Part shown: in pieces, positions 1 through 9,979 of the stretch
Position numbering within the stretch: the first letter of the stretch is position 1
How the letters are laid out: every line of letters starts with the position of its first letter
DNA from: Natronospirales bacterium
Lineage (GTDB): Bacteria > Pseudomonadota > Gammaproteobacteria > Natronospirales > REEB76
Length of the DNA stretch: 64,000 bases
Assembly: GCA_021792635.1 (NCBI GenBank)
Contig: JAJYUH010000002.1
Span: 248,001-312,000, forward strand
Direction: 5' to 3'
Notes under the pieces: model-generated
Databases searched by the model: none
Told to the model about the DNA's origin: nothing
Seen by the model: only the letters and a program-made list of their open reading frames with translations
Translations under genes and position numbers: made by a program

Positions 1-1049
1 TCTATATTGATCTCGGCAACAATGCCGAAGCCTATGTCGCCCGCGAGGAGATGATCCCGCGCGAGGCGGTGCGCACGGGCGACCGGATTCGCGGCTATCT
101 GCGGGAAGTGCACGCTGAGTTGCGCGGTCCGCAGTTGTTCGTCACCCGCACCGCACCGCAGTTCCTGGTTGAATTATTCAAGCTGGAAGTGCCGGAAGTG
201 GGCCAGGGGCTCATTGAGATCAAGGGTGCCGCCCGGGATCCGGGTGCGCGCGCCAAGGTCGCGGTGAAAAGCAATGATTCGCGCATTGACCCGGTGGGCG
301 CCTGCGTCGGCATGCGCGGCTCGCGCGTGCAGGCGGTATCCAACGAGCTCGCCGGCGAGCGCGTGGATATCGTGCCCTGGAATGATAATCCGGCGCAGTT
401 CGTCATCAATGCCATGTCACCGGCGGAAGTGCAGTCCATCGTCATGGATGAGGAGTCCCACAGCATGGATATTGCCGTGAACGAGGACAACCTTTCCAAA
501 GCCATCGGCCGCGGCGGCCAGAATGTGCGCCTCGCCAGTCAGTTGTCCGGCTGGGAACTGAATGTCATGACTGAAGCCCAGGCAACACAGAAAAGCGAGG
601 CTGAGATGCAGACTCTGCAGAAACAGTTCATGGAGCAGTTGGACGTGGATGCGGATGTGGCCCAAATTCTGGTGCAGGAAGGTTTTTCCAGCATCGAGGA
701 AATCGCTTATGTGCCGGCCTCGGAACTGCTGTCCATCGAGGAATTCGATGAAGGCATCGTGGAAGAACTGCGCGGACGCGCCCGCGATGTATTGCTTACC
801 CAGGCCATTGCCAGCGAGGAACAGTTCGGCGATACGGAACCCGCGCAGGACTTGCTGAGCATGACCGGCATGGACAAAGCGGTGGCCTACCGGCTGGCGA
901 ACCGCGGCATTATCACCATGGAGGACCTGGCCGAACAGGCGGTGGACGACATCAAGGACATTGAGGGACTGGATGATGCCAAGGCCGCCGAACTCATCAT
1001 GGCCGCGCGCGCGCCGTGGTTCGCGGGTGAAGAGGCGCAGCAGAAGTAA
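1..1049 (+). CDS. nusA: Transcription termination/antitermination factor NusA, 3' part
   Basis: The reading frame is open from base 3 and ends at TAA 1047-1049, giving the last 348 residues; the start lies upstream of the window. NusA binds RNA polymerase and nascent RNA and modulates pausing, termination and antitermination in the cytoplasm. Visible in order are the end of the N-terminal domain, the S1 domain remainder, two KH domains (the second with the motif [12 protein letters not shown]) and two acidic C-terminal helical repeats, as in the roughly 500-residue proteobacterial form. infB follows after 19 bases, the usual nusA-infB operon order. Identity is secure; only the N-terminus is missing because of the window edge. 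Confidence 0.97.
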   Translation, partial: YIDLGNNAEAYVAREEMIPREAVRTGDRIRGYLREVHAELRGPQLFVTRTAPQFLVELFKLEVPEVGQGLIEIKGAARDPGARAKVAVKSNDSRIDPVGACVGMRGSRVQAVSNELAGERVDIVPWNDNPAQFVINAMSPAEVQSIVMDEESHSMDIAVNEDNLSKAIGRGGQNVRLASQLSGWELNVMTEAQATQKSEAEMQTLQKQFMEQLDVDADVAQILVQEGFSSIEEIAYVPASELLSIEEFDEGIVEELRGRARDVLLTQAIASEEQFGDTEPAQDLLSMTGMDKAVAYRLANRGIITMEDLAEQAVDDIKDIEGLDDAKAAELIMAARAPWFAGEEAQQK

Positions 1050-1068
1050 ACATTCGAGGAAGGCTGAC

Positions 1069-3585
1069 ATGGCGGAAGTCACTGTTAGACAGTTTGCCGA
1101 AGTGGTGGGTACACCGGTAGAACGCCTGCTCGCGCAGTTGGCGGAAGCCGGCATTGAGATCACTGATCCGGATATCGCCATTAGCGACGATCAGAAAATG
1201 CAACTGCTTACCCACCTGCGCCACAGTCATGGCGAAGGTGGCGCGGGCGAAACGCGCAAGATCACTCTCACACGCCGCACCGTCTCGGAAATAAAGCTGA
1301 CCGGTGTGCAGGGCCGTGCCAAAACCGTGAGCATAGAGGTACGCAAGAAGCGCACCTATGTGAAACGCAGCGCGGTGATGGAAGAAGAGGCCAAACGCCG
1401 TGCCGAAGAAGACGCGGTACTGCAGGCGGAACTGGAGCAGCAACGCGCCGAGGAAGAACGCCGTTCGGCGGATCGCGCGCAGAAGGAGGCGGCGGAGGAA
1501 CAGGAACGCCGCCGTAAACAGGAAGAGGACGCACGCCGCAAGCAGGAGGAGGATGCTCATGCCCGCGCCGAGGCGGAACGCCGCCGCGCGGAAGCGGAAG
1601 CGCGCCGCCTGACGGAAGAGGAAGACCGGCGCATGCGCGCCGCGTTACCGCGCGGCAAGGCGGTACCGGGCGCTGCGGCGGGCATGGATGACAAGCATAC
1701 GCGCTACGGCCGCGCCGAATTGCATGTCGGCCATGAACTGTCCAGCAAGCGCAAGAAGAAGCCGGCCAAGACCAGAGGCGCTGTCAGCGTCCAGGTCGAA
1801 GCCAAGCACGGTTTCGAGAAGCCGGTGGCACCCCAGATACGCGAAGTGCCCATCCCCGAGACCATTACCGTAGGAGAACTGGCTCAACGCATGGCTGTGA
1901 AAGCCACCGAAGTGATCAAGGTGATGATGAACATGGGCGCCATGGCCACCATCAATCAGGTCATAGACCAGGAAACGGCCGCCATCGTGGTGGACGAGAT
2001 GGGCCACACGGCGAAATTCCTCAAAGAAAACGACTTGGAAGAGCAGGTGATGCAGGTAGCCCACGAAGGCGAGGAAATTCCACGCCCTCCGGTGGTCACC
2101 ATCGTAGGCCATGTGGATCATGGCAAGACTTCACTGCTGGACTACATCCGCAGTACCCGCGTGGCGGCGCGTGAAGCCGGCGGCATTACCCAGCATATCG
2201 GCGCGTATCGCGTGGAAACCAAGAAAGGCGTCATCACTTTCCTGGATACCCCGGGCCATGCGGCTTTCACCGCCATGCGCGCCCGCGGCGCCAACGTGGC
2301 GGACATCGTGGTACTGGTGGTGGCGGCGGATGACGGCGTGATGCCGCAGACACTGGAAGCCATCCAGCATGCACGCGCTGCGGAAGTTCCCATCGTGGTG
2401 GCGATCACCAAGATTGACAAGCCGGAAGCGGACGTGGAACGGGTACGCAGCGGACTTTCACAACACGAAATCATTTCCGAGGAATGGGGCGGTACGAATA
2501 TCTTCGTGCAGGTGTCCTCCAAGACCGGCCAGGGCGTGGATGTGCTGCTGGATTCCATTCTGGTACAGGCGGAGGTGCTGGAACTCAAGGCCGTGGCCAG
2601 CGGCGCGGCGGCGGGTTATGTGCTGGAATCCAGCCTGGAGAGGGGCCGCGGCCCGGTGGCCACCGTGCTGGTGCAGCGCGGCTTGCTCAAGGCCGGCGAC
2701 ATATTGTTGGCGGGCCAGGAGTTCGGACGTGTGCGTGCCATGTTCGACGAGGACGGCAATCGCATCGAGGAAGCCGGCCCCTCCATGCCGGCGATGGTGC
2801 TGGGACTTTCCAGCACCCCCAATGCCGGCGATGAAGTAATCGTGGTGCCTGACGAACGCAGGGCACGCGAAGTGGCGCTGTATCGCCAGGGCAAGTTCCG
2901 TGACGTGAAGCTGGCGCGCACCCAGGCCACCAAGCTGGACGATGTCTTCCAGCAACTGCAGGAAGACGAACAAAAAGGCATCAATCTGCTCATCAAGTCC
3001 GACGTGCAGGGCAGCGCCGAGGCGTTGCGCGATGCGCTGACCGGCCTGTCCACGGACGAAGTGAAGGTGAAGGCCATCGGCAGCAGCGTCGGCGGCATCA
3101 CCGAGTCCGACGTCAATCTGGCGCTGGCATCCAAAGCGGTCATCATCGGCTTCAATGTGCGCGCCGACAGCGGTGCGCGCCGCATGATCAGCGAGTCCGG
3201 CCTGGATGTGCGCTACTACGGCATTATCTACGAAGCCATTGATGACGTGAAGAAGGCCATCGGCGGCATGCTCAAACCGGAGCTGCGCGAAACGATCGTC
3301 GGCCTGGCCGAGGTGCGCGATGTATTCCGCTCCTCGAAGCTCGGCGCCATCGCCGGTTGTCTGGTGGTGGACGGTTACGTCAAGCGCAATCTGCCTATCC
3401 GCGTGCTGCGCAATAACGTGGTGATCTTCGAGGGTGCACTCGAATCCCTGCGGCGCTTCAAGGATGACGTCAATGAAGTGCGCGCCGGCACCGAATGTGG
3501 CATCGGTGTGAAGGACTATAATGACGTGCAGCCCGGTGACCAGATCGAGTGCTACGAACGTGTCGAAGTAGCGCGGACCCTGTGA
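1069..3585 (+). CDS. infB: Translation initiation factor IF-2
   Basis: IF-2 is the GTPase that brings fMet-tRNA to the 30S subunit and promotes subunit joining. The ATG at 1069 is chosen because the protein then begins [14 protein letters not shown], the usual IF2_N start; the frame extends further upstream only into nusA. The product has 838 residues: an IF2_N domain, a long charged Glu/Arg/Ala-rich linker (about residues 100-210), a second IF2_N-like segment (about 265-315), the G domain with G1 GHVDHGKT near residue 347, G3 DTPGH near 393 and G4 TKID near 448, then the beta-barrel and C-terminal domains. The SD-like GAGGAAGG lies just upstream. It is followed by rbfA after 12 bases. Confidence 0.98.
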   Translation: MAEVTVRQFAEVVGTPVERLLAQLAEAGIEITDPDIAISDDQKMQLLTHLRHSHGEGGAGETRKITLTRRTVSEIKLTGVQGRAKTVSIEVRKKRTYVKRSAVMEEEAKRRAEEDAVLQAELEQQRAEEERRSADRAQKEAAEEQERRRKQEEDARRKQEEDAHARAEAERRRAEAEARRLTEEEDRRMRAALPRGKAVPGAAAGMDDKHTRYGRAELHVGHELSSKRKKKPAKTRGAVSVQVEAKHGFEKPVAPQIREVPIPETITVGELAQRMAVKATEVIKVMMNMGAMATINQVIDQETAAIVVDEMGHTAKFLKENDLEEQVMQVAHEGEEIPRPPVVTIVGHVDHGKTSLLDYIRSTRVAAREAGGITQHIGAYRVETKKGVITFLDTPGHAAFTAMRARGANVADIVVLVVAADDGVMPQTLEAIQHARAAEVPIVVAITKIDKPEADVERVRSGLSQHEIISEEWGGTNIFVQVSSKTGQGVDVLLDSILVQAEVLELKAVASGAAAGYVLESSLERGRGPVATVLVQRGLLKAGDILLAGQEFGRVRAMFDEDGNRIEEAGPSMPAMVLGLSSTPNAGDEVIVVPDERRAREVALYRQGKFRDVKLARTQATKLDDVFQQLQEDEQKGINLLIKSDVQGSAEALRDALTGLSTDEVKVKAIGSSVGGITESDVNLALASKAVIIGFNVRADSGARRMISESGLDVRYYGIIYEAIDDVKKAIGGMLKPELRETIVGLAEVRDVFRSSKLGAIAGCLVVDGYVKRNLPIRVLRNNVVIFEGALESLRRFKDDVNEVRAGTECGIGVKDYNDVQPGDQIECYERVEVARTL

Positions 3586-3597
3586 GGCGTAACGTCC

Positions 3598-3975
3598 GTG
3601 CCGCGTGAATACGAACGCTCCAGCCGCATTGCCGGGCAATTGCAGCGCGAACTGTCGGAGCTGATCCGCAGGCAGGTGAAAGACCCGCGCGTACACGGGG
3701 TTACCGTCACCCGCGTGGAAGTGTCGCACGACCTGTCTCATGCCAAGGTTCTGGTGTCGGTTCTGGGAGCGGATGCGCCCCAGCCGGAGGTAACCGCAGC
3801 ACTGAATCATGCCGCGGGTTTTCTGCGCCATGCTTTGGGCCGCATGCTGAAACTGCGCGGCGTTCCCGAGCTGCGTTTTCAGTATGACGAAACCCTGGAC
3901 CGGGCCGCGCACCTCAGCGCTTTAATCGCCAAGGCCAACGTCCCCACGCATGACGACGGGGACCCATCCGCGTGA
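3598..3975 (+). CDS. rbfA: 30S ribosome-binding factor RbfA
   Basis: A 125-residue protein with a GTG start (3598), matching the short single-KH RbfA family that assists late 16S rRNA 5'-end maturation and cold adaptation. Typical features are the N-terminal segment with [16 protein letters not shown], the KVLVSVLG strand and the C-terminal [21 protein letters not shown] region. It lies between infB and truB as in most gammaproteobacteria, and its TGA stop shares one base with the truB ATG, so the two are probably translationally coupled. Confidence 0.95.
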   Translation: MPREYERSSRIAGQLQRELSELIRRQVKDPRVHGVTVTRVEVSHDLSHAKVLVSVLGADAPQPEVTAALNHAAGFLRHALGRMLKLRGVPELRFQYDETLDRAAHLSALIAKANVPTHDDGDPSA

Positions 3976-4952
3976 TGCCGGCGCCGGTTCCGGGTAACCC
4001 TGCGGCCCCGGCATCCGCGCCGGGCAAGGTCAGGATTCCGCGCCGCGACGTGCATGGCGTGCTATTGTTGGACAAGCCTGTAGGCATGACTTCCAACCAG
4101 GCGCTGCAGGCGGTCAAACGCCTGTTCCAGGCCCGCAAAGCAGGTCACACCGGCAGCCTGGATCCCCTGGCCAGCGGCTTATTGCCGCTGTGTTTCGGCG
4201 AGGCCACCAAGATGTCGGCGTTCCTGCTGGACGCGGACAAGGAATACGCGGTCACCTGCCGTCTCGGCGTGCGCACACGGACAGCGGATGCGGAAGGCGA
4301 GGTCATCGAGATCCGGCCGGTACCCGCACTCACCGCCGCGCGCATCGAGGCGGCGCTTGCGGGTTTCCGCGGCGGAATTCAGCAGATACCGCCCATGTAT
4401 TCCGCACTGAAGCATCGCGGACAGCGGCTGTATGACCTGGCGCGCGATGGTATCGAAGTGCCGCGCGCAGCGCGGCCGGTCACGATTCACGAATTAAAGC
4501 TCGTGGCGATGACGCCGGACGCTTTGGAACTCCAGGTGCGCTGTTCCAAGGGCACCTACGTGCGCACGCTGGTGGAGGACATTGCCGCGGCACTTGGCAG
4601 CGTCGCTCATGTACGGGCCCTGCGGCGCCTGGCGGTGGGTCCGTACGGGACCGATCTGCCGATGCACGCACTGGATGCCCTGTGCGCGCAAGCGGATGCT
4701 GGCACGCCGCTGGACGGACTGCTGCTGCCGGTGGACAGCGCGGTGGCCCACTGGGCGGCGGTGAGCCTGGGCACGGATGCCGCCTGGTATTTCCTCAAGG
4801 GCCAGGCGGTCATGGTGTCCGGCGCACCCACGGCCGGCTGGGTCCGGACTTATGCGGAAGGGCGCTTCCTGGGCCTTGCGGAAGTGCTCGACGACGGTCG
4901 CGTAACCCCGAGACGTCTGGTCAATCTGGGCGGGAAATCCGTTGGATACTGA
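3975..4952 (+). CDS. truB: tRNA pseudouridine(55) synthase TruB
   Basis: This enzyme makes pseudouridine at position 55 of the T-loop of tRNAs. The 325-residue product carries the N-terminal [14 protein letters not shown] motif, the catalytic block [14 protein letters not shown] with Asp63 as nucleophile, [12 protein letters not shown], and a C-terminal PUA-like region (last ~60 residues). An in-frame GTG lies directly before the ATG (3972); ATG 3975 is preferred because it overlaps the rbfA stop as TGATG. The gene ends shortly before the predicted rpsO promoter. Confidence 0.96.
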   Translation: MPAPVPGNPAAPASAPGKVRIPRRDVHGVLLLDKPVGMTSNQALQAVKRLFQARKAGHTGSLDPLASGLLPLCFGEATKMSAFLLDADKEYAVTCRLGVRTRTADAEGEVIEIRPVPALTAARIEAALAGFRGGIQQIPPMYSALKHRGQRLYDLARDGIEVPRAARPVTIHELKLVAMTPDALELQVRCSKGTYVRTLVEDIAAALGSVAHVRALRRLAVGPYGTDLPMHALDALCAQADAGTPLDGLLLPVDSAVAHWAAVSLGTDAAWYFLKGQAVMVSGAPTAGWVRTYAEGRFLGLAEVLDDGRVTPRRLVNLGGKSVGY

Positions 4953-4969
4953 TTTTATTGGCTTTTTAC

Positions 4970-4998
4970 TTGTTCAGACCCGGCTGCGCGGCTAGAAT
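4970..4998 (+). promoter_or_regulatory. Predicted sigma-70 promoter for rpsO-pnp
   Basis: TTGTTC (4970-4975) and TAGAAT (4993-4998) are separated by 17 bases, in the 94-base gap between truB and rpsO. A dedicated rpsO promoter at this place is known in Escherichia coli, which fits. Prediction by eye only. Confidence 0.6.
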
Positions 4999-5046
4999 AC
5001 GCGGCTGATTTCACAGACATCGGAAAACATCTGGAGCTGAGTGCAT

Positions 5047-5316
5047 ATGGCTTTTACCGCCGAGAAGAAACAGGAAATTATCACCGCCTACCGACGCGAT
5101 CCCAAGGATACCGGCTCACCGGAAGTGCAGGTGGCGCTGCTCTCCGCCCGCATCGAGGGTCTGGGCGGGCATTTCACCCAACATACACAGGACCACCATT
5201 CCCGTCGCGGGCTGCTCAAGATGGTAAACCAGCGCCGCAAGCTGCTGGATTACCTCAAGAACACGGACCAGGCGCGCTATGAGGCTCTGATTGAACGTCT
5301 CGGCTTGCGCCGCTGA
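5047..5316 (+). CDS. rpsO: 30S ribosomal protein S15
   Basis: An 89-residue protein of exactly the usual S15 length, binding 16S rRNA early in assembly of the 30S platform. It contains the family signatures [15 protein letters not shown], LxxHF-type helix, [21 protein letters not shown] and a C-terminal LIERLGLRR. An in-frame GTG lies two codons upstream (5041), but ATG 5047 with the upstream CTGGAG gives the canonical N-terminus MAFTAEKK. It precedes pnp, the conserved order. Confidence 0.98.
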   Translation: MAFTAEKKQEIITAYRRDPKDTGSPEVQVALLSARIEGLGGHFTQHTQDHHSRRGLLKMVNQRRKLLDYLKNTDQARYEALIERLGLRR

Positions 5317-5372
5317 TAATCCCCACATTCCGGTTCTTACATCTTCAGAACGCAGCACACGAAGGGCTTAAC

Positions 5373-7460
5373 GTGACAGTATCCAAGAAAAGTTTTCAGT
5401 ACGGTGAACACCGCGTCACGCTGGAGACGGGCGAGATCGCCCGCCAGGCGGACGGCGCGGTATTGGTGAACATGGCGGATACGGTGGTGCTGGTGACCGC
5501 CGTGGGCGCGAAGACGGCGGCGGAGGGCAGAGATTTCTTCCCGCTCACCGTCAATTACCAGGAGAAGACCTACGCCGCGGGCAAAATTCCCGGCGGCTTC
5601 TTCAAGCGGGAGGGGCGTCCCAGCGAAAAAGAAACCCTCACTTCCCGCCTTATTGACCGCCCCCTGCGTCCGCTCTTTCCCAAAGGTTTTTACAACGAAG
5701 TCCAGGTCGTCGCCACGGTGATTTCCGTGAACCCCGACGTGGATCCGGATGTGCCTTCCCTCATCGGCGCCTCCGCGGCGCTGGCCCTCTCGGGCATGCC
5801 GTTCATGGGCCCCATCGGCGCCGCGCGCGTGGGCTATCTCAACGGTCAGTATCTGCTGAACCCCACCAAGACGCAGCTCGACAGTTCCGCGCTGGATCTG
5901 GTGGTGGCAGGCACCGAGAAAGCCGTGCTCATGGTGGAATCCGAAGCGGATTGCCTGCCGGAAGAGGTGATGCTGGGCGCCGTGATGTTCGGCCACGAAC
6001 AGTTGCAAACCGCCATCCAGGTCATCAGGGAATTCGCCCGGGAAGCCGGCAAGCCGGCTTGGGACTGGAAGCCGGCGGAAAAGGACCAGGATCTGGCCGA
6101 CGCAGTTGCGGCGGAAGCCGAGAAGGCATTGCGCGAGGCTTACCAGATCGCCGAGAAGCAGGCCCGCGTCAATCGCATCGAGGAGATTCATGCCGCGCTG
6201 CTGGCGAAACTCTCCGGTGGCGAGCAACCGCAATGGTCCGAACATCAGGCGGGTAACGCGTTCATGGACCTGGAGAAGAAGATCGTGCGCGGCCGCATCA
6301 CCGAGGGCAAGCCGCGCATAGACGGCCGCGACACCAGGAGCGTACGCCCCATCACCGTCAAGGTGGGTGTGCTGCCGCGCACCCACGGCTCGGCGCTGTT
6401 CACCCGCGGTGAAACCCAGGCACTGGTAGTCACCACACTGGGTACCGGCCGGGACGCGCAGATCATTGACGCCATCGAAGGCGAGCGCAAGGAACCGTTC
6501 ATGCTGCATTACAACTTCCCGCCGTACTCGGTGGGCGAGGTGGGCATGATGGGCTCACCCAAGCGACGCGAAATCGGTCACGGCCGCCTCGCCAAGCGCG
6601 GCATCCAGGCGGTGATGCCCGACATGGCCGCCTACCCCTACGTGATCCGTGTGGTCTCCGAGATCACCGAATCCAACGGCTCCAGCTCCATGGCTTCGGT
6701 GTGCGGCACCAGCCTGTCGCTCATGGACGCCGGCGTGCCCCTGAAGGCGCCGGTGGCGGGCGTGGCCATGGGCCTCATCAAGGAAGGCGACAAATTCGCC
6801 GTGCTCACGGACATCCTCGGCGATGAGGATCACCTGGGCGACATGGACTTCAAGGTGGCCGGCACCGCTCAGGGCATTACCGCGCTGCAGATGGACATCA
6901 AGATTGACGGCATTACCCGCGAGATCATGCAGGCAGCCCTGGCCCAGGCCCATGACGGCCGGCTGCACATTCTCGACAAGATGAACGCGGTCATCGCCAA
7001 GCCGCGCGCGGAAATGTCCGAATGGGCGCCGCGCATCATCACCATGAAGATCAATCCGGAGAAGATCCGCGACGTGATCGGCAAGGGCGGTTCGGTCATC
7101 CGCGCCCTCACCGAGGAAACCGGTACCTCCATTGACATCGAGGACGACGGCACCGTGAAGATCGCCTCGGTGGACAAGAGCGCCGGTGAAGCCGCGCGCA
7201 AACGCATAGAGGACATCACCGCCGACGTGGAAGTGGGCCGTATTTATGAAGGCAAGGTCGTTAAACTTATGGACTTCGGTGCCTTCGTTGCCATCCTGCC
7301 GGGTCGTGACGGCCTGGTGCATATCTCCCAGATCTCCGATGAGCGCGTCGAAAAGGTAAGTGACAAGCTCACCGAGGGCGATATGATACGGGTCAAGGTG
7401 CTGGAAGTGGACAAGCAAGGCCGTATCCGGCTGAGCATGAAGGCGGTGGACGCCGCCTGA
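5373..7460 (+). CDS. pnp: Polyribonucleotide nucleotidyltransferase (PNPase)
   Basis: A phosphorolytic 3'-to-5' exoribonuclease and component of the RNA degradosome. The 695-residue protein uses a GTG start (5373). It shows the first RNase PH domain ([27 protein letters not shown]), the helical linker, the second RNase PH domain with GEGTRGDAQ-like [12 protein letters not shown] and the catalytic [16 protein letters not shown] block, then a KH domain ([16 protein letters not shown]) and an S1 domain ([19 protein letters not shown]). An operon with rpsO is expected. The gene is followed by a hairpin whose T-tract has been lost at the junction with the accessory island. Confidence 0.98.
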   Translation: MTVSKKSFQYGEHRVTLETGEIARQADGAVLVNMADTVVLVTAVGAKTAAEGRDFFPLTVNYQEKTYAAGKIPGGFFKREGRPSEKETLTSRLIDRPLRPLFPKGFYNEVQVVATVISVNPDVDPDVPSLIGASAALALSGMPFMGPIGAARVGYLNGQYLLNPTKTQLDSSALDLVVAGTEKAVLMVESEADCLPEEVMLGAVMFGHEQLQTAIQVIREFAREAGKPAWDWKPAEKDQDLADAVAAEAEKALREAYQIAEKQARVNRIEEIHAALLAKLSGGEQPQWSEHQAGNAFMDLEKKIVRGRITEGKPRIDGRDTRSVRPITVKVGVLPRTHGSALFTRGETQALVVTTLGTGRDAQIIDAIEGERKEPFMLHYNFPPYSVGEVGMMGSPKRREIGHGRLAKRGIQAVMPDMAAYPYVIRVVSEITESNGSSSMASVCGTSLSLMDAGVPLKAPVAGVAMGLIKEGDKFAVLTDILGDEDHLGDMDFKVAGTAQGITALQMDIKIDGITREIMQAALAQAHDGRLHILDKMNAVIAKPRAEMSEWAPRIITMKINPEKIRDVIGKGGSVIRALTEETGTSIDIEDDGTVKIASVDKSAGEAARKRIEDITADVEVGRIYEGKVVKLMDFGAFVAILPGRDGLVHISQISDERVEKVSDKLTEGDMIRVKVLEVDKQGRIRLSMKAVDAA

Positions 7461-7487
7461 TGATCGTCCGGGGTGAAGAATAACAAG

Positions 7488-7507
7488 AGAGGGCCGCAAG
7501 GCCCTCT
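7488..7507 (+). terminator. Terminator-like hairpin behind pnp
   Basis: An 8-bp perfect stem AGAGGGCC / GGCCCTCT with a GCAA loop sits 28 bases after the pnp stop. Only TT follows the stem, and the next bases belong to a truncated antitoxin fragment, so the usual T-tract appears to have been cut off at the island junction. Confidence 0.75.
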
Positions 7508-7779
7508 TCGCGGATACCGGCGAGCGAAAGCTGCGCGTGCAACTGGCGATGCGGCTCATTGATCTGGTCAGGAAACGCGGTTTGACGCAGGCGCAGGCGG
7601 CAGAAGTTTTCGTGATTTCACAGCCGCACGTTTCCGAGCTGGCGCATTTCAAACTCAACCGCTTTTCATCCGAACGGCTGCTCAAATTCCTGACGCTGTT
7701 CGACCGCGATGTGGAAATCGTCATTCGCCCGAAGGCCAAGGGTCGTCATGTCGGTCTGGTCTCGGTGACGGGTACATAA
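7508..7779 (+). pseudogene. 5'-truncated HigA-type HTH antitoxin
   Basis: This stretch is nearly identical by eye to the 3' three quarters of the antitoxin gene at 10345-10677 (same GERKLRVQLAMR start of homology and SERLLKFLTLFDRDVEIVIRPKAKGR tail), but the first ~25 codons are missing. Homology begins exactly where the pnp terminator T-tract should be. A GTG at 7537 could start an 80-residue HTH protein, so a shortened DNA-binding product cannot be excluded, but no toxin partner is present. It looks like a duplicated remnant created when the island was inserted or rearranged. Confidence 0.75.
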
Positions 7780-7794
7780 GCGACCGGAAACTGG

Positions 7795-8000
7795 TTCGCA
7801 AGGAGCGGTGGGTTCCACCGCGATGCTTTAGGATTCAAGATCACGACCTGCGAGGATCGCTCCACAAGTAAAACATCCCGTAGAAGCGGCCGGCCCGGGC
7901 GCGATGATCTTTGGATTCTGGATCGCGACCTGGAGGATTGCTGCTACAAATAGGCGGGATGCCGGGACCAGCCCGGCCGCGATCACTTCGCGGCGGGTAT
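7795..8000. repeat. Cluster of REP-like imperfect palindromes
   Basis: The gap between the antitoxin remnant and the lipoprotein gene contains at least four degenerate units of the type AGGAGCGGTGGGTTCCACCG (7800-7819) in alternating orientation. Two reverse units, starting GGATTCAAGATCACGACCTG (7831) and GGATTCTGGATCGCGACCTG (7914), are each followed by forward GC-rich arms. The alternation resembles REP/BIME arrays of gammaproteobacteria. Overlapping reading frames here have no protein-like composition. Confidence 0.6.
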
Positions 8001-8139
8001 CGCCGCTCACACAAGGAGGATGTTGTGGGAGTGACGTTCTGCACCGTGATTCTCCGCCCTCGTGGGACCGGCCACTCGACGACAGCCCTGCATCTATCCA
8101 TAATCGGGTTGGCAACCATCGTCATAGAGGGGGTGTGAT

Positions 8140-8931
8140 ATGTGGAAGCTGTTCGTCTTGGGTGCAATCAGCTGTGCAGTGCTCGCGGGTTGCGCCGCCG
8201 TCACGCCCATCCAGCAGGACCAGCCGCTCCTGCTCCCGGCCGGCGATGGGGTTGCCGCGGTGCAATTCAATGCGCTGGATCACCTTACCCAGGTCCAGAT
8301 CGTATCCGCGCAATCCGGCGGCGAGACCCTGGAAATTCCCAGCGTCCCGGTGGGGAAAAGCACCTTCCTGTTCGAGGTTCCGGCGGGCCGCTATTGCCTG
8401 CAACGTTTCTATGTCGGTCGCGTGTTCATCTACCGCAAATTCCAGTTTGGGGACTGCTTCGTGGTGCCGGCCGGGGCGCTGGGCTTCAGCGGCATCTACT
8501 CCCCGCGCGCGAAGCACGGACAGATTGTCACCGGCCAGGATCTGGACGTGGCCAAGGAAAGTGTGGAACTGAAGCGGGACTATCCGCGCATTGCGGCGCA
8601 GTTCCTGCAGCCGGCACCTGCGCCCGTGGCTGCGGAAGCGCCAACGCCAATGACGCCGCCACCCGCCGGCAACGGCCAGGTGTCCACCTGGATCCAGCAC
8701 CATAAGAACCCGCTGGAAGATTCCGTGTACGTGCGCAATAACACCCGGTGGCCGCTGGTGATCTATCTGTTCGATCTGTACGATTGCGCCAACATCAAGC
8801 CGGCGTGCACGATCACCCATCCCGATTTCAAACTCGCGCCCCATCAGACCCGGATGATCATGCAAATCGCGCCGGCGGATCCGCAGGGTGCGTATGCTTT
8901 TTACTACCGGTTCTCCTACCGATTCCAGTGA
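8140..8931 (+). CDS. Putative lipoprotein, unknown function
   Basis: I do not recognise this 263-residue protein. It begins with a lipoprotein signal peptide: a short charged start, a hydrophobic stretch and a lipobox LAGC with Cys18 as the likely lipidated residue. The mature part has a first beta-rich domain (about 40-150), a Pro/Ala-rich linker (about 160-185) and a second beta-rich domain ending in alternating aromatic residues (YAFYYRFSYRFQ). ATG 8140 is preceded by a GAGGGGG ribosome-binding site at good spacing. It stands alone between the REP cluster and an hsdR remnant. A cell-envelope role is inferred only from the signal peptide. Confidence 0.75.
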   Translation: MWKLFVLGAISCAVLAGCAAVTPIQQDQPLLLPAGDGVAAVQFNALDHLTQVQIVSAQSGGETLEIPSVPVGKSTFLFEVPAGRYCLQRFYVGRVFIYRKFQFGDCFVVPAGALGFSGIYSPRAKHGQIVTGQDLDVAKESVELKRDYPRIAAQFLQPAPAPVAAEAPTPMTPPPAGNGQVSTWIQHHKNPLEDSVYVRNNTRWPLVIYLFDLYDCANIKPACTITHPDFKLAPHQTRMIMQIAPADPQGAYAFYYRFSYRFQ

Positions 8932-8958
8932 GCCGTCACCCTTTAGCCGGCTGATCCA

Positions 8959-9125
8959 CCGCCAGCGGGGATGGAACCGGTTTTTCATGGGCGTATTATG
9001 ACCATTGCCACCAGGGACCGGGGGCCAAGAAATTCTGGCCATGAAAACAAAGGGCTGCCGTGGTCCCAGCCAATCCCGAAGCCGAAGCGCGTGAATCCAT
9101 TGACCGGCTGCTTAAATCGGCGGAC
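8959..9125 (+). pseudogene. hsdR 5'-end remnant, copy 1 (leader plus ~20 codons)
   Basis: The non-coding block starting CCGCCAGCGGGGATGGAACC and the GTG start at 9060 are shared with 10785-10950. After GTG the frame reads NPEAEARESIDRLLKSA, which matches the N-terminus of type I restriction endonuclease R subunits and of copy 2. Homology stops after about 22 codons and the frame then runs into unrelated sequence. A degraded leftover of a type I restriction gene. Confidence 0.65.
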
Positions 9126-9200
9126 CGCTACGTGGAACCGAATGTCGGCCCGCCGGCGGCAATGCCGGCAAGCGCCCGCCGGTCGCATACGCTCCATGTA

Positions 9201-9229
9201 TTGACAATGTAAATACTGACAGGGATACT
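9201..9229 (+). promoter_or_regulatory. Predicted promoter/operator of brnTA locus 1
   Basis: TTGACA (9201-9206), 17-base spacer, GATACT (9224-9229). The inverted repeat GTATT...AATAC overlaps the -35 and spacer and may be an autoregulatory operator. The predicted start of transcription falls within about two bases of the ATG at 9238, so the mRNA would be nearly leaderless. Confidence 0.6.
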
Positions 9230-9237
9230 GAGCCTGC

Positions 9238-9531
9238 ATGGACGTGCACCACCACATCGGCGGCAACGACTTCGTGTGGGATGCCGCCAAGGCGGCCGGC
9301 ACCTGGCGCCGGCGCGGCATCCGTTTCGAGGACGCGGCCACGGTATTCATGGATCCGCTGCTGGTGCTCACCGATGCCTCGCGCCACGACGAAGCGCGTG
9401 ATGCGGTGATTGGTTTCGACCGGTTGGGCCGCTTGCTGTACGTGGTGCATGTTGAGTTCGAGGACCACTACATACGCATCATTTCGGCGCGTCCCGCCGA
9501 ACCTCACGAGGAGGCCTTGTATGCTCAATGA
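9238..9531 (+). CDS. brnT: BrnT-family ribonuclease toxin
   Basis: A 97-residue protein with the BrnT pattern: F.WD..KA near the N-terminus (FVWDAAKAAG), RGIRFEDAATVFMDP, an HDEARD segment, a central VIGF..LGRLLYVVH strand pair and the C-terminal IRIISARPAEPHEEALY. BrnT toxins are RelE-fold RNases that inhibit translation and are neutralised by BrnA. The stop overlaps the start of the next gene, the normal toxin-first BrnTA order. The frame looks intact. Confidence 0.85.
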   Translation: MDVHHHIGGNDFVWDAAKAAGTWRRRGIRFEDAATVFMDPLLVLTDASRHDEARDAVIGFDRLGRLLYVVHVEFEDHYIRIISARPAEPHEEALYAQ

Positions 9532-9802
9532 AACCTTGAAGAAACGTCTCAGCCGCGACCGGCCGGTCACCAGCATCACCTTGCGCATTCCGGTGGACGT
9601 GGTGGACAGCCTGAAGGCGATTGCTCCGCACAAGGGGCTCAGCGGTTACCAGACGCTGCTGAAGTCCTATATCAGTGAAGGCTTGCGCCGCGACCAGGCA
9701 AGGTACAGCGCGGACGCGGTTGAGCGGCTGACGCGCGCGCTCAAAAAGCGGGGCGTTTCCGACAAAGTGCTGGGCGCGGCTCTGCGCGAGGCCGGGGATT
9801 GA
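9521..9802 (+). CDS. brnA: BrnA-like ribbon-helix-helix antitoxin
   Basis: A 93-residue product starting at ATG 9521, 11 bases inside brnT. The segment PVTSITLRIPVDVVDSLKAIA followed by a second helix with GYQTLLKSYISEGL is a typical ribbon-helix-helix DNA-binding domain of BrnA/CopG antitoxins; the C-terminal third (VERLTRALKKRGVSDKVL) would be the toxin-binding tail. It probably binds BrnT and represses the shared promoter. Confidence 0.8.
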   Translation: MLNETLKKRLSRDRPVTSITLRIPVDVVDSLKAIAPHKGLSGYQTLLKSYISEGLRRDQARYSADAVERLTRALKKRGVSDKVLGAALREAGD

Positions 9803-9970
9803 AGCCATGCTGAGTGGCAAGAAATACAGCTATATCCCGGACAAATCTTGCCACTGGGAAACCCGGACCGCGTCCAAGGGCAAGGACGGCAAGCCCGACC
9901 ACGATGCAGCCATGACCGGCATGATTGATGTGCGCGGCGGAGCCGCCCGCGCCAACATCCCGAATACGGT

Positions 9971-9976
9971 ATAATC
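9971..9976 (+). promoter_or_regulatory. -10 element (TATAAT) of higBA-like locus 1
   Basis: A perfect TATAAT ends only three bases before the ATG at 9980. If used, transcription would start at or just inside the first codons. No convincing -35 hexamer is visible. Confidence 0.45.
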
Positions 9977-9979
9977 GCC

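Noticed and set aside
961..1068. N-terminal extension of the infB frame into nusA
   Set aside because: The canonical IF-2 N-terminus starts at ATG 1069; the extension has no conserved sequence.
2458..3912. 484-residue minus-strand frame opposite infB and rbfA
   Set aside because: Antisense shadow of high-GC coding DNA, His/Gln-rich and without motifs.
7904..8572. 222-residue open frame overlapping the REP cluster and lipoprotein gene
   Set aside because: Composition is Arg/Ser-rich without motifs, it covers palindromic repeats, and the lipoprotein in another frame has a signal peptide and SD.
9807..9974. 55-codon frame between brnA-like and higB-like genes
   Set aside because: No family resemblance and no SD; its end overlaps the predicted -10 of the next locus. 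Could be real but unsupported.
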